A DNA stretch of 64,000 nt from Alphaproteobacteria bacterium (GTDB lineage Bacteria > Pseudomonadota > Alphaproteobacteria > Caulobacterales > Hyphomonadaceae): the NCBI GenBank assembly GCA_018827375.1, contig JAHJYW010000042.1, positions 1 to 64,000 on the forward strand, read 5' to 3'. A program made the position numbers and the translations under genes. Shown piece after piece: positions 51,652 to 60,506 of this stretch (position 1 is its first letter; each line of letters opens with the position of its first letter). The notes below the pieces were generated by a model. It saw only the letters and a list, made by a program, of their open reading frames with translations, was not told the DNA's origin and did no database searches.

Positions 51652-54065
51652 GCAGGTGCGCCTTCGCGTAAGGGGCGGCACGTAATCAGGCCGAGATCGG
51701 TAATTGCGACGTCCGTTCGCCCGGTGGGCCCGTTGATGTCTGCTGTGCATGTGTCGTCGCCGGATTCCTGCATCAGGCGCATGCGTGCGCGCGCATCCGG
51801 AATGAAGATGCGCCCGTCAGTACCAACGACATAGGACTTTCCCGTTGCGCGATCTTCAAGCTCTGTGCCTGAGTCGAGCGGCCGTCCGTCAGGCCTTTGG
51901 ATGTGCGCGATGACATCCGCATGATGGGTAATATCAAAATTCACGAGATGCCCTGTCCGAAAGCCCGGTACGAGCGCGACTTCCGTTTTGGAGAAGTCTG
52001 TTGTCAGGCGCAGGTCGGTCGGTTCAAAGGCAACGACATTTGTCTCGTGGTTCCGGATATCGGATATGACCAGCCTGCCTCTCTTGTCCGTCACGCCCGC
52101 GAGTTGCCGGTCGTGATAGACGCGAACGCCAGGCTCGCCGTCGAGCGTCACCAAGGCCATACTGTCTGTTATGGCAGGCGACACGACGAACTCATCACCG
52201 AAATAGGCAAGGCCGCCCCGCAAGCCAAGCCGTCCCGCGCGCCGACCCTCAACATCGCTGAAGTCTGCGGACGCCTCGCCAGATGTCCCGCGGTAGAGGA
52301 CGCCGCCAGCGAAACGGTCAATTCCGTCCCTTTCGACCTGAAGATCGTAACCCAGACCTCCGCTCCGCGGCGCACTCCTCCGAAAACTGGCTGCGGCACC
52401 GATCCCATTGTCTCGGTAGTCGATCCCCGACGCGGCTGAGCCGTCATGTCCAAAGGGAATGGAGACACGCATGCTCGCCAGGAATGTATCATCGGGTTGG
52501 GCCGCCTTGAGAGCTGACACGACGATGGACGCGCGTCGCCATCGGCTGTTGAGACCAAACCCTACGGCTGAATAATCGTCGCCTGTACGTTCATCCTGCT
52601 TGATCCAGTTAAGTGTGGCTGTGCCGAGCGTATCGATATTCCATCCCAGAAAGGCACGCGCGGTGGTGCGCGGCAGTGCACCGGCTTCGCCGACGCGCCT
52701 GAAAGCTTCCGATGCGATGGTCACAGTCGAACCCAGCGTGAGGGCCTGACTGCGATATTCATGACTGAGTTCGAACTGGTTGCCGGACCGCCCCGAGCCA
52801 CCTGAGATGACCGCCGAGCCTTCAAAGACACCAAAGCGAGCAGCTGACTTCGCTGCCGACAAGCCGGCGTTGAGCACGTCGTCAGAGATTTCAGACCGGA
52901 CGCCCATCGTAAATGTGTCGGTTAATCCCCGTGCGTAGCCGGCAGCCAGAAATGGATCGCTATATTGATTAGACTGAATGCCGAAATCCTTTCTCAGCCA
53001 TCCGGCCTCCACCGAATAGTCAGCAAGGCCTGGCCGTAAAAGCTGTGGCGCAGCATAGAATTGCGTGGTGATAATTGTTTCGCGCCCCAGCACGTCGCGG
53101 ACGACAGCCTGGGCCGTGCCGGCGCCCGTCACGACAGGCAAGTCCGTGATCGTGAATGGGCCCGGTTGAAGATTGCTCTGAAACCGTTCTGTCGCATTGA
53201 TCAACACGGATACGGTTCCCGGCACGGTGGCATCGCCGGAAAGCGATGGTGTCGGGAAGGTCAGGATGTCCGGGTTGAGGCTGAAGTCAGTGCCCCAGCG
53301 CACACCGCCAAAGCGCACTGGCCCCCCCCATGCGCCTGCATCGCTCACCGTGTCACCCAGCCGAAGGCGCCGGGTTGAGCCGGGGTCATCTATTGTCCAG
53401 TTTGATTCAAGCCGCACGCATTCGCTTGAGGGCTTTGATATGCAGAACAAGTCCGTCAGGCCGGTGCCCCACGGGGTGAATATGCCAGTTTCGGCAAAGC
53501 CGGCTATGGAATCGCCGCCGTCGCCGAATTGGGAAAATAGATCATAATTGACGAAAAGGCCGGGCGTTATGGGTGAGATGTGTGGGGTCGTCCCACGGTT
53601 CAGATCCAGTCTGTTGGGCTCATAGCAAAATGTGCTGCAGGTAATGTCCAGGCTTGTATGATCGGGCGAGAAACGCACCTTGGCGTCGCCGATTGCGCTC
53701 ACCGGCACATAGTCCTGCCCGCGCACTGTTTCAAAACCGTCCGGAATCTCTAAGCCGGCCTGGTCAAGATACGCCTTCGGGAGCCAGATTATGCCGTCCC
53801 GCTCGACGATCATGAGCGGCTCTGGCGAGGCCTGCCCATTCAGGCTCGTTTCAACAATATGGAATGTGTCAGTCGTGGATGACAGAACGCCTCTCAGCCC
53901 AAGTGTACGGGTAAGGGATGCAGCCACAATGCGGCTGCCCTCCCTCCCGGCAGGGGTGTCTGCATAGACAAGACTGCCCACAACAACACAGGGTGCAAGA
54001 AGGCTAATCGTCAGTCTGTAGCGGAACACTTGCATTGCCCGCAGTGAGGAAAAGCGTTTGTGCAT
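51648..54065 (-). CDS. Fimbrial outer-membrane usher (Csu/FimD-like)
   Basis: An 805-residue usher, the outer-membrane pore and assembly platform of chaperone-usher pili. It has an N-terminal chaperone-binding domain, a central beta-barrel rich in alternating aromatic residues with YDLQVERDG and YRDNGIG segments, and C-terminal plug-type domains. A cysteine pair (TCSTFCYEP) lies in the N-terminal part. An in-frame ATG at 54035 (MQVFRYRLTIS) better fits the signal peptide than 54065. Either start overlaps the chaperone gene. Confidence 0.9.
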   Translation of the reverse strand: MHKRFSSLRAMQVFRYRLTISLLAPCVVVGSLVYADTPAGREGSRIVAASLTRTLGLRGVLSSTTDTFHIVETSLNGQASPEPLMIVERDGIIWLPKAYLDQAGLEIPDGFETVRGQDYVPVSAIGDAKVRFSPDHTSLDITCSTFCYEPNRLDLNRGTTPHISPITPGLFVNYDLFSQFGDGGDSIAGFAETGIFTPWGTGLTDLFCISKPSSECVRLESNWTIDDPGSTRRLRLGDTVSDAGAWGGPVRFGGVRWGTDFSLNPDILTFPTPSLSGDATVPGTVSVLINATERFQSNLQPGPFTITDLPVVTGAGTAQAVVRDVLGRETIITTQFYAAPQLLRPGLADYSVEAGWLRKDFGIQSNQYSDPFLAAGYARGLTDTFTMGVRSEISDDVLNAGLSAAKSAARFGVFEGSAVISGGSGRSGNQFELSHEYRSQALTLGSTVTIASEAFRRVGEAGALPRTTARAFLGWNIDTLGTATLNWIKQDERTGDDYSAVGFGLNSRWRRASIVVSALKAAQPDDTFLASMRVSIPFGHDGSAASGIDYRDNGIGAAASFRRSAPRSGGLGYDLQVERDGIDRFAGGVLYRGTSGEASADFSDVEGRRAGRLGLRGGLAYFGDEFVVSPAITDSMALVTLDGEPGVRVYHDRQLAGVTDKRGRLVISDIRNHETNVVAFEPTDLRLTTDFSKTEVALVPGFRTGHLVNFDITHHADVIAHIQRPDGRPLDSGTELEDRATGKSYVVGTDGRIFIPDARARMRLMQESGDDTCTADINGPTGRTDVAITDLGLITCRPLREGAPA

Positions 54066-54738
54066 TTGAAGCGTAGGTCGGCGCCAGCGAGGCCGTGATC
54101 CTGTCGTGCGGTAAACCCATAATCGCTTCCGAGCAGATGGTCGCCTCTGACGCCGGCAGAATGTATTGTTGAATGGAAATCATCTCTGCTGGGCCATTAT
54201 CGACGCCTAATCCAACGATCTTCTGGTAGGCGTTGCCCTCGTTTCGCAGGCGTACACATAAGGCGCCATCGTGTTCGCTGGCGTCGGCTAGCGAGAGCTT
54301 CGACTGCGGCGCACTTGCGGGAAGTATGACTGGTAATAAAAATTCCATGCGGATGCGAAGAGCGTTCGCGGTACTCCGGTTTGCTGGTGTTATATCCCGC
54401 ACACGTATCCGATATGTCTGCTCGCTATCTCCATTCGTTGGTGGTGAGGCGAGACCGATTCGGATCAATATGTCGTCACCCGGCGCAAGTGATGCCACCG
54501 GTGGCGTTATGATCAGTGTAGGAGCAGTCGACAGTTCGTCATTCCCATCTGGCTGAAGCCAGGAGAACCCCGTCAATTCGTAGGTCTTTTCTGTTGGGCC
54601 ATCGTTTGCCAGTCGCAGCGTGGCGATCGGATGGTCGCGCTCGAGCGTGATCATCGTGGGAGCAATTTCGAGGGCACTTGATGTCGGGAGGAGTAGAATT
54701 GAAACACCAAATGCGAGTAATTTCATCCTGGTGAACAT
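54004..54738 (-). CDS. Periplasmic pilus chaperone (PapD/CsuC-like)
   Basis: A 244-residue immunoglobulin-fold chaperone with a signal peptide ending near SSALE. The first domain has TLRLANDGPTEKTYELTGFSW, and the second contains LCVRLRNEGNAYQKI. It delivers SCPU pilins to the usher. Its 3' end overlaps the usher gene. Confidence 0.88.
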   Translation of the reverse strand: MFTRMKLLAFGVSILLLPTSSALEIAPTMITLERDHPIATLRLANDGPTEKTYELTGFSWLQPDGNDELSTAPTLIITPPVASLAPGDDILIRIGLASPPTNGDSEQTYRIRVRDITPANRSTANALRIRMEFLLPVILPASAPQSKLSLADASEHDGALCVRLRNEGNAYQKIVGLGVDNGPAEMISIQQYILPASEATICSEAIMGLPHDRITASLAPTYASNAQTLFLTAGNASVPLQTDD

Positions 54739-54756
54739 CGGATAATACTCAATCTG

Positions 54757-55266
54757 CTAATATGTTATCGTTGCTGTGACTGTATCGGAGTAGCTACCTG
54801 CAGGTTCGCCTTGGCCTGCTGGCATGCGGCCGTAAACTGTAAGGTTCTGGACGCTACCGCTACCGGTGCCCGCGACTGCAGATGAGCCACCTGTTCCATC
54901 ACCCCAGACTGTACCGTAACCCGAGTTCGTGTATAGGTTGTAGTCTATGACATTGGCTCCATCCGTCATCAGACGAGCGGAAATCGCTCCACCAACAGTG
55001 GTGCCCGCGTTCATCGAGATGGAATATGCCGCCCCTGACGTGCAGGTGACCGTTATTGTCGATGTGGAATCCAGCGGACTTGGCGAAAGCGCGTCATATG
55101 TACCAAAGTCATGATCAGTGGCGGATATCTGGCATGCTGCAATAACTGTTGCAGTTACATCAAATGTGTCCGTGTCGGTCGCGGCGCTTGCCGAACCCCA
55201 CGGGAGCATCAATCCGGCAAGCGCAATGGCTATACCGGGCGTCAGTTGAAATCGTATTTTATACAT
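54757..55266 (-). CDS. Spore coat U (SCPU) major pilin-like protein
   Basis: A 169-residue exported protein with a signal peptide ending in SASA. It has one SCPU domain: IAACQISATDHDFGTYDAL, ITVTCTSGAAYSISMNAG, NLYTNSGYGTVWGDG and VYGRMPAGQGEPAGSYSDTVTATITY. It closely resembles CsuA/B-type major pilins. First gene of the minus-strand pilus operon. A ten-base palindrome ACGTATACGT at 55326-55335 lies about 60 bases upstream and may be an operator. Confidence 0.9.
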   Translation of the reverse strand: MYKIRFQLTPGIAIALAGLMLPWGSASAATDTDTFDVTATVIAACQISATDHDFGTYDALSPSPLDSTSTITVTCTSGAAYSISMNAGTTVGGAISARLMTDGANVIDYNLYTNSGYGTVWGDGTGGSSAVAGTGSGSVQNLTVYGRMPAGQGEPAGSYSDTVTATITY

Positions 55267-55418
55267 TGCGCCTTCCCAAGCTTCAGACCCTTGGGTGAGT
55301 CTGTGTATCCGAAAGGTAGAATGATACGTATACGTTACGCTATAGTTAATTCACATCTAGCTTGAGTGTCGCGCCTGTGGGGGGAACACCCCAAATTCGA
55401 GGCCGAAGAAAACAGTCC

Positions 55419-56516
55419 TCAAACGTTGAATCGGAAGTGAAGTACGTCGCCATCCTGGACGACATATTCCTTGCCTTCCGCACGCATCTTGCCCGCCTCT
55501 TTCGCGCCGGCCTCCCCGCCGTTCGAAACAAAATCTGAATAGGCGATGGTCTCTGCACGGATGAATCCTTTTTCGAAGTCTCCGTGGATTACGCCTGCGG
55601 CCTTGGGAGCAGTCCAGCCGCGCCGGATCGTCCAGGCGCGGGCTTCCTTTGGACCGACTGTAAAATAGGTCTGCAGGTCAAGCAGATCATAGCCGGAATG
55701 AATGAGGCGGGTGAGACCGGGTTCTTCAAGTCCAAGCGTCTCAAGGTATTCGGCGCGGTCCGCTTCGTCGAGCAGGGCGAGTTCGCTTTCGATCTGGGCC
55801 GAGAACACGACGCAGCCGGCGCCTTCTTCCTTGGCGCGCGCCAAGACGCGCTCGGAGTGGGCATTACCGGTGGCCGCGCTATCCTCATCAACATTGGCGA
55901 CGAAGAGCACGGGCTTGGAGGTCAGCAGCTGCAGCATGTTCCAGGCGCGCTGCTCATCTTTCGGCACCTTGGCCTTGCGGGCAGGGCGACCTTCATTGAG
56001 TTCAGCCAGAGCAAGTTCAATCAGGGCAACCTGGGCCTTGGCATCCTTGTCGCCGGATTTGGCTTTCTTCTCGACACCGGCCTTGCGTTTTTCGAGGCTT
56101 TCAAGGTCGGCCAGCATCAGCTCGGTCTCCACAACTTCAAAGTCGGCAATCGGGTCGACAGTTCCGCGAACGTGTGTGATGTCATCGTTCTCGAAGCAGC
56201 GCAGCACGTAGATGATGGCGTCGGTCTCACGAATATTGGCGAGGAACTGGTTGCCGAGGCCTTCACCCTTGGAAGCGCCTTCAACGAGGCCGGCAATATC
56301 CACGAAGTTCATGCGCGCCGGAATGATCTCCTTGGAGCCGGCAATCCGGGCCAGCTCATTGAGACGCGGCTCCGTGACGGCAACCTCGCCAACATTCGGC
56401 TCGATCGTGCAGAACGGGTAATTGGCAGCCTGCGCAGCGGCCGTTTGCGTAAGCGCGTTGAAAAGCGTCGACTTGCCGACATTGGGCAGGCCCACAATTC
56501 CGCATTTGAAGCCCAT
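55419..56516 (-). CDS. ychF: Ribosome-associated GTPase YchF (Obg family)
   Basis: A 365-residue universally conserved GTPase/ATPase. G1 is [14 protein letters not shown], followed by [20 protein letters not shown] (G3) and FVANVDE in place of the usual NKxD, which explains the ATP preference known for the family. The C-terminal TGS domain contains [14 protein letters not shown] and ends HFRFNV. Start chosen at the ATG for MGFKCGIVG, the family N-terminus. It is a single-copy housekeeping gene. Confidence 0.97.
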   Translation of the reverse strand: MGFKCGIVGLPNVGKSTLFNALTQTAAAQAANYPFCTIEPNVGEVAVTEPRLNELARIAGSKEIIPARMNFVDIAGLVEGASKGEGLGNQFLANIRETDAIIYVLRCFENDDITHVRGTVDPIADFEVVETELMLADLESLEKRKAGVEKKAKSGDKDAKAQVALIELALAELNEGRPARKAKVPKDEQRAWNMLQLLTSKPVLFVANVDEDSAATGNAHSERVLARAKEEGAGCVVFSAQIESELALLDEADRAEYLETLGLEEPGLTRLIHSGYDLLDLQTYFTVGPKEARAWTIRRGWTAPKAAGVIHGDFEKGFIRAETIAYSDFVSNGGEAGAKEAGKMRAEGKEYVVQDGDVLHFRFNV

Positions 56517-56662
56517 GATGGCCTCCCTTTCTAACTGTCTGACGGGGGCCTTAGCGCTATTTCGCAACGAAAAACAGGCAGTTTTGTCGCCTGAAAGCGG
56601 AATTGGGTGGCCAAGGAGGGGAGGATTGGTATGCTCGGCACAAGAGTTGCAGGAATGCCCCC

Positions 56663-57574
56663 ATGGCATATGACGTCTTTCTGGTATCCGCGAACGAAGA
56701 TCGCGACGCGGCGAAGCTGATCGCAAGGCGGCTTCGCGCCCTAAAATTCAAAGTCTGGTTCGACCAGAAGCAGGTCGACGAGACCTTTGACGCCAAGGAC
56801 GCGCGTAATGCGATGAACTCGACGTCCATGCTCGTCCTTTGGTCGGAAAACGCGGTCAAGAGTGACTGGGTGAGGGCGGCAGCCTCTGTTGGGCATTCCC
56901 GGTCTGGCACGCTTGTCCAGATGGCGCTTGATAAGACCATTCCCTATGAGCCATTCCGGACCAACAAGCGCTTCTCGATTGCGGGCATGACCTCGCGCAA
57001 GACGCCTGAAGGTTTCTACCAGGCCGTAGACGATCTTGGCAGCCGTCATGGTCGCACCGACCTGCGCGACTGGATGGGCTATGGCTCCAAAGATGAAGAC
57101 GAACGCGCCGACTGGCTCGCAGCCCACCCGGAAGATCCGCTGGCGCTCCACGCTAAGGCACAGCGCGAGAAAGAACTCGGCAAGAAGCCTGCACCTGCAC
57201 CTGAAGCGCAGGGCGCTGCTGCGCTTGCTGCAGCGTCCCTTAAAGGGGCAACCAATGGCAACGGGCACCGCCCTGTCGCTGGCGTAAAGATTGCCGAAGC
57301 GGCCCGTCCGACCGCCGCCACCATCCGTCAGGCTGACGCGGACATGGGCATTGGCTGGGGCACGATTGGCGGCATCATGGTCGCCATTGCTGCCATGCTG
57401 GTGCTTGCGTGGGTATTCCGCTCTCAACCGATCACACCTGAAATGCGGGCGTCCATGCCGGCGATAAGCAATGGTGGGACGGTCGTTGCCGCATGCCCAG
57501 CCGGTCAGGTCCCACGCTCACTCGTGAACCAGGTGCTTCAGCCCGGAGCCATCGTGGATGACACTGCCGAATAG
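56663..57574 (+). CDS. TIR-domain protein with C-terminal membrane anchor
   Basis: A 303-residue protein. An N-terminal TIR domain (about residues 1-130) starts YDVFLVSANEDRDAAKLIARRLRALKFKVWFD. At the position of the catalytic Glu of NAD-cleaving TIR domains (usually S-x-W-V-R-x-E) it reads SDWVRAA, so Ala73 replaces Glu. A low-complexity Ala/Pro-rich linker (175-215) leads to a membrane segment at about 231-252 and a short tail with one Cys. It may be a signalling adaptor rather than an enzyme. It faces the ATP synthase operon convergently and ychF divergently. Confidence 0.87.
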   Translation: MAYDVFLVSANEDRDAAKLIARRLRALKFKVWFDQKQVDETFDAKDARNAMNSTSMLVLWSENAVKSDWVRAAASVGHSRSGTLVQMALDKTIPYEPFRTNKRFSIAGMTSRKTPEGFYQAVDDLGSRHGRTDLRDWMGYGSKDEDERADWLAAHPEDPLALHAKAQREKELGKKPAPAPEAQGAAALAAASLKGATNGNGHRPVAGVKIAEAARPTAATIRQADADMGIGWGTIGGIMVAIAAMLVLAWVFRSQPITPEMRASMPAISNGGTVVAACPAGQVPRSLVNQVLQPGAIVDDTAE

Positions 57575-57595
57575 GCAGGTGCTTCAGGCCACATA

Positions 57596-57634
57596 AGAAA
57601 AGCGTCGCTGGATAATCTCCAGCGGCGCTTTTCT
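57596..57634. terminator. Bidirectional terminator, TIR gene / ATP synthase operon
   Basis: AGAAAAGCGTCGCTGGA (from 57596) pairs with TCCAGCGGCGCTTTTCT (ending 57634) around TAATC, with one G-T pair. The A-run and T-run flanks make it work in both directions between convergent transcripts. Confidence 0.88.
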
Positions 57635-57656
57635 GTGTAGGATACTAGAGAGATGC

Positions 57657-58247
57657 TTAGCTCAGCGCGCGATCTATCTCACGGGCAGCTGCCTCGAACT
57701 GGTCAACGCCATTTTCCTCGCTGAGCACGCGGCGCGCTGCTGAGATTGCGGCATCCGCTGCAGCCCGACGAACCTGGTCAGTTGCTTCAGCCTCAGCGCG
57801 CCCAATACGGGCCTCCGCAAGAGCTTCGCGGCGCATAAGACGGTCAGCAATATCCTTGCGGGCCTCTGCCATGATCAGTTTTGCGTCCGCCTTGGCCTGA
57901 TCGATCATGGCCTCGGCTTCCTTGTCGGCATCCTGCTGGCGACGCTCGGCCAGAGCCAAAGCTTCAGCAGCCCGCTCACGCAGATTACGTGCATCTTCCA
58001 GCTCGGCAGAAATCGCTGTTGCGCGATTGTCCAGACCACCGAGAATAGTCTTGAAGGCGCCCATCCGTGCGGCAATCAGGAGGAACACGACGAATGCCAT
58101 GAAGGCCGTGAACGTCACCGGATCCGTGAACGCATAGGCCAGCCCGCCAATGAATCCTTCGCCGTGACCTTCTTCAGCCGCGAAGGCTGGCAGGGAAGTG
58201 GTCGCAGCCAATACGCTTATCGGGATGAGATACTGCATCGTCCGCAT
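57657..58247 (-). CDS. atpF: ATP synthase F0 subunit b
   Basis: A 196-residue peripheral-stalk subunit. An N-terminal signal-like segment is followed by a membrane helix near residues 43-62 (FTAFMAFVVFLLIAARMGAF) and then a long, highly charged coiled coil rich in Ala, Glu and Arg to the C-terminus. Last gene of the F0 operon. The ATG at 58247 is four bases from the b' stop. b and b' are both present, as in photosynthetic and many non-photosynthetic alphaproteobacteria. Confidence 0.9.
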   Translation of the reverse strand: MRTMQYLIPISVLAATTSLPAFAAEEGHGEGFIGGLAYAFTDPVTFTAFMAFVVFLLIAARMGAFKTILGGLDNRATAISAELEDARNLRERAAEALALAERRQQDADKEAEAMIDQAKADAKLIMAEARKDIADRLMRREALAEARIGRAEAEATDQVRRAAADAAISAARRVLSEENGVDQFEAAAREIDRALS

Positions 58248-58251
58248 GTGA

Positions 58252-58803
58252 CTACTCCAGCGCCGCTGTAACGGCTTTTTTGAGCTCGGATTTAGACGCC
58301 GAAACGCCAAACCGGCCCACAATCGCGTCGGCAGTATCAATCGCGATCTGCTCGACATTCTTCATGGCTTTGACGCGCAGACTTGCAATCCGCTCGTCAG
58401 CTGCCTCAAGATTTTTTTCAATCTCGGCATCGACCCGTGACGTTTCGGCAGCCATTTCGGCATCCATCTTTTCACGTGCCTTTTCGGCCGTTTCGCGAGC
58501 TTTGCTCTTGGCCTGTGCAATACGCAGTTCAAGCGCCTGCTGGGCTTCCGTCGCCTGATCGTTCAGGCGGGCAGCCTGATCGAGGTCAGAGGCAATTCGG
58601 TCAGAACGCTTTTCAAGCGTATCCGACAGCTTCGGCAGGATAACGCGCGAAAGGGCGAGGTAGAGGATGCCAAAAAGCACCGCCAGCCAGAAAAGCTGAG
58701 ATGGCATGTGCCAGGTCTCGAACGGCGGAAAAGCCGGTTTACCGGCTTCGCCGTGTTCTGCCCCTTGGGCAGCAATTTCAGCAAGCAATGCGATCAGCAT
58801 CAA
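58252..58803 (-). CDS. atpG: ATP synthase F0 subunit b'
   Basis: A 183-residue second stalk subunit. It has a short N-terminus, a membrane helix near residues 35-53 (QLFWLAVLFGILYLALSRVI), and a long charged coiled coil. It pairs with b in a heterodimer that links F1 to F0. It lies between subunit c and subunit b, the usual alphaproteobacterial order. Confidence 0.9.
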   Translation of the reverse strand: MMLIALLAEIAAQGAEHGEAGKPAFPPFETWHMPSQLFWLAVLFGILYLALSRVILPKLSDTLEKRSDRIASDLDQAARLNDQATEAQQALELRIAQAKSKARETAEKAREKMDAEMAAETSRVDAEIEKNLEAADERIASLRVKAMKNVEQIAIDTADAIVGRFGVSASKSELKKAVTAALE

Positions 58804-58876
58804 AATATCCTCGGTTTCTTGTCAGTCGTCTGGGCTGGAGACGCGAGTGCCGCCAGCCCGAAGCAGAGAAGGCTTC

Positions 58877-59113
58877 TTAGACGACGAACAGGATCAGGAT
58901 GGCCACGAGGAACGACAGAATGCCGAGCGCTTCGGAAAGGGCCATACCGATGAAGAGGTTACCGGTCTGCTGTGGCGCAGCCGATGGGTTACGCATGGCG
59001 GCCTCGAGGAACGAAGCAAAGATGTTACCCACACCGATAGCGGCACCAAACATGCCGAGCGTTGCGAGGCCTGCGCCGATGTACTTAAGGCCGAGGGTGA
59101 TATCGCCTTCCAT
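58877..59113 (-). CDS. atpE: ATP synthase F0 subunit c
   Basis: A 78-residue rotor-ring protein with two membrane helices and the polar loop [12 protein letters not shown]. The proton-carrying residue is Glu in MALSEALG on the second helix. The glycine-rich first helix ([20 protein letters not shown]) is typical. The proteolipid has the proton, not sodium, pattern. Confidence 0.96.
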   Translation of the reverse strand: MEGDITLGLKYIGAGLATLGMFGAAIGVGNIFASFLEAAMRNPSAAPQQTGNLFIGMALSEALGILSFLVAILILFVV

Positions 59114-59231
59114 GGGGATCTCCTTATGGGAATGCTGTTATTTACAAAGTGCCGCTCGTGAAGCGTGTTCCGTTTGCGGCGTCAAGCGGTTTGGTGTGAC
59201 CATGTGGCCGCACCGGCGAATTGGGTCCGTA

Positions 59232-60011
59232 TTAGTGCGCTGGGTGGAGCGCGTCGTTCAGGTAAACACAGGTGAGAATGGCGAAAACGTACGCTTGAAG
59301 TCCTGCAACCAGCAGTTCAAGTGCGTTCAGTGCGACACCCATGGCAAATGCAAAAGGTGCGATAATCACGTAAGCCCCGCCAGCGGCGATGAGCGAAACG
59401 ACAAAGCCCGCAAACAGCTTCAGCATGATGTGCCCAGCCAGCATGTTCGCGAACAAACGCAGCGACAATGTGAGCGGACGAGCGAAAAACGAGATCACTT
59501 CAATCGGGATGAGAATGAAGTAAATTGGCAATGGGGCGCCCGAAGGCGCAAACAGTTTCAGGAATTTGAAGCCATTCTTGTAGAAGCCGTAGCCGATCAC
59601 GATGGCGATAACCAGCAAGGCGAGCGCGCTTGTTACGATAATGTGGCTGGTCGTCGTGAAGGCATAAGGCACCATGCCGATCATGTTGGCAAAGAACACG
59701 AAGAAGAAAAGCGTGAACACGAAAGGGAAGAATTTCAGTCCTTCCTCACCAGCTGTTCCGCGCACAAGGTCAGCGACGAAGCCGTAACCGATTTCGGCCA
59801 GTGATTGGAGGCGCGAAGGCACAAGCTGGCCTTTTGAAGCCGCGACGCCAAAGAAGGCAATCGTCATGATAACGCCAAGCGCCATGAAGCCGGATGCGTT
59901 GGTGAACGACAGGTCGATACCGCCGACATTGAAGTCGAGCCACTTTGTGACCTTGAACTGGTGGATGGGATCCAGCGCAATGCTTGGCATAAACAGGTTC
60001 ATCCGTTTCAA
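59232..60011 (-). CDS. atpB: ATP synthase F0 subunit a
   Basis: A 259-residue proton channel subunit. The essential Arg lies in RPLTLSLRLFANMLAGH, and the C-terminal helix has LVAGLQAYVFAILTCVYLNDALH. About five membrane helices are seen. The start overlaps the atpI stop by four bases (ATGA). Confidence 0.96.
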   Translation of the reverse strand: MKRMNLFMPSIALDPIHQFKVTKWLDFNVGGIDLSFTNASGFMALGVIMTIAFFGVAASKGQLVPSRLQSLAEIGYGFVADLVRGTAGEEGLKFFPFVFTLFFFVFFANMIGMVPYAFTTTSHIIVTSALALLVIAIVIGYGFYKNGFKFLKLFAPSGAPLPIYFILIPIEVISFFARPLTLSLRLFANMLAGHIMLKLFAGFVVSLIAAGGAYVIIAPFAFAMGVALNALELLVAGLQAYVFAILTCVYLNDALHPAH

Positions 60012-60358
60012 TTCCCGTCTTCGGAGGCCTGTGGCCCCTCTGTCTGTTTCAGTGCCCGAGCATTGAGCTCATGATAGGCACGTATAATTGCTCTTATGCC
60101 CGCTGCGAAGCCAAAAGCCCCCATGATCAGCAAGCCCCAGGGCTTAGTTCCTGCGAACACATCTATCCAGTAGCCCATGAAGCCACCGACAAAAATGCTG
60201 GCGCCGAATTCCGCGCCAAATCGCAGGGCATAAGCCCCAGCCGATTGATTTCCCTCTTCAGCGTCGGCCAGGCGGTGCTTTATCGCTTCACGTTCAGCGC
60301 GGGCCGCCCTTGCTTTGGCGATTTCCTCACCAAGGCCGTCTGGACCCTCACTGGACAT
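60008..60358 (-). CDS. atpI: ATP synthase assembly protein AtpI
   Basis: A 116-residue AtpI/Gct-like protein with a charged N-terminus and two membrane helices (GASIFVGGFMGYWIDVF and LLIMGAFGFAAGIRAIIRAY). It helps c-ring assembly in other bacteria. First gene of the F0 operon; its promoter must lie in 60359-60506, where I see no gene. Confidence 0.87.
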   Translation of the reverse strand: MSSEGPDGLGEEIAKARAARAEREAIKHRLADAEEGNQSAGAYALRFGAEFGASIFVGGFMGYWIDVFAGTKPWGLLIMGAFGFAAGIRAIIRAYHELNARALKQTEGPQASEDGN

Positions 60359-60506
60359 GTTTTAAGCGCTCCGCAGCCGCGAATCCTTGCTGAACGGGAG
60401 ACCCCCGGATTTCGGCGCAAACTATGAGGGGGGCTCTGCCAAGTCAACCGCGATTACAGAAACCCAGCTCCTTGTTTTTATTCAAATTATATACTGCGCG
60501 TGTGCG

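Noticed and set aside
55584-56534. A 316-codon open frame on the plus strand across ychF
   Set aside because: Shadow of the highly conserved ychF gene on the other strand; composition and lack of motifs argue against coding.
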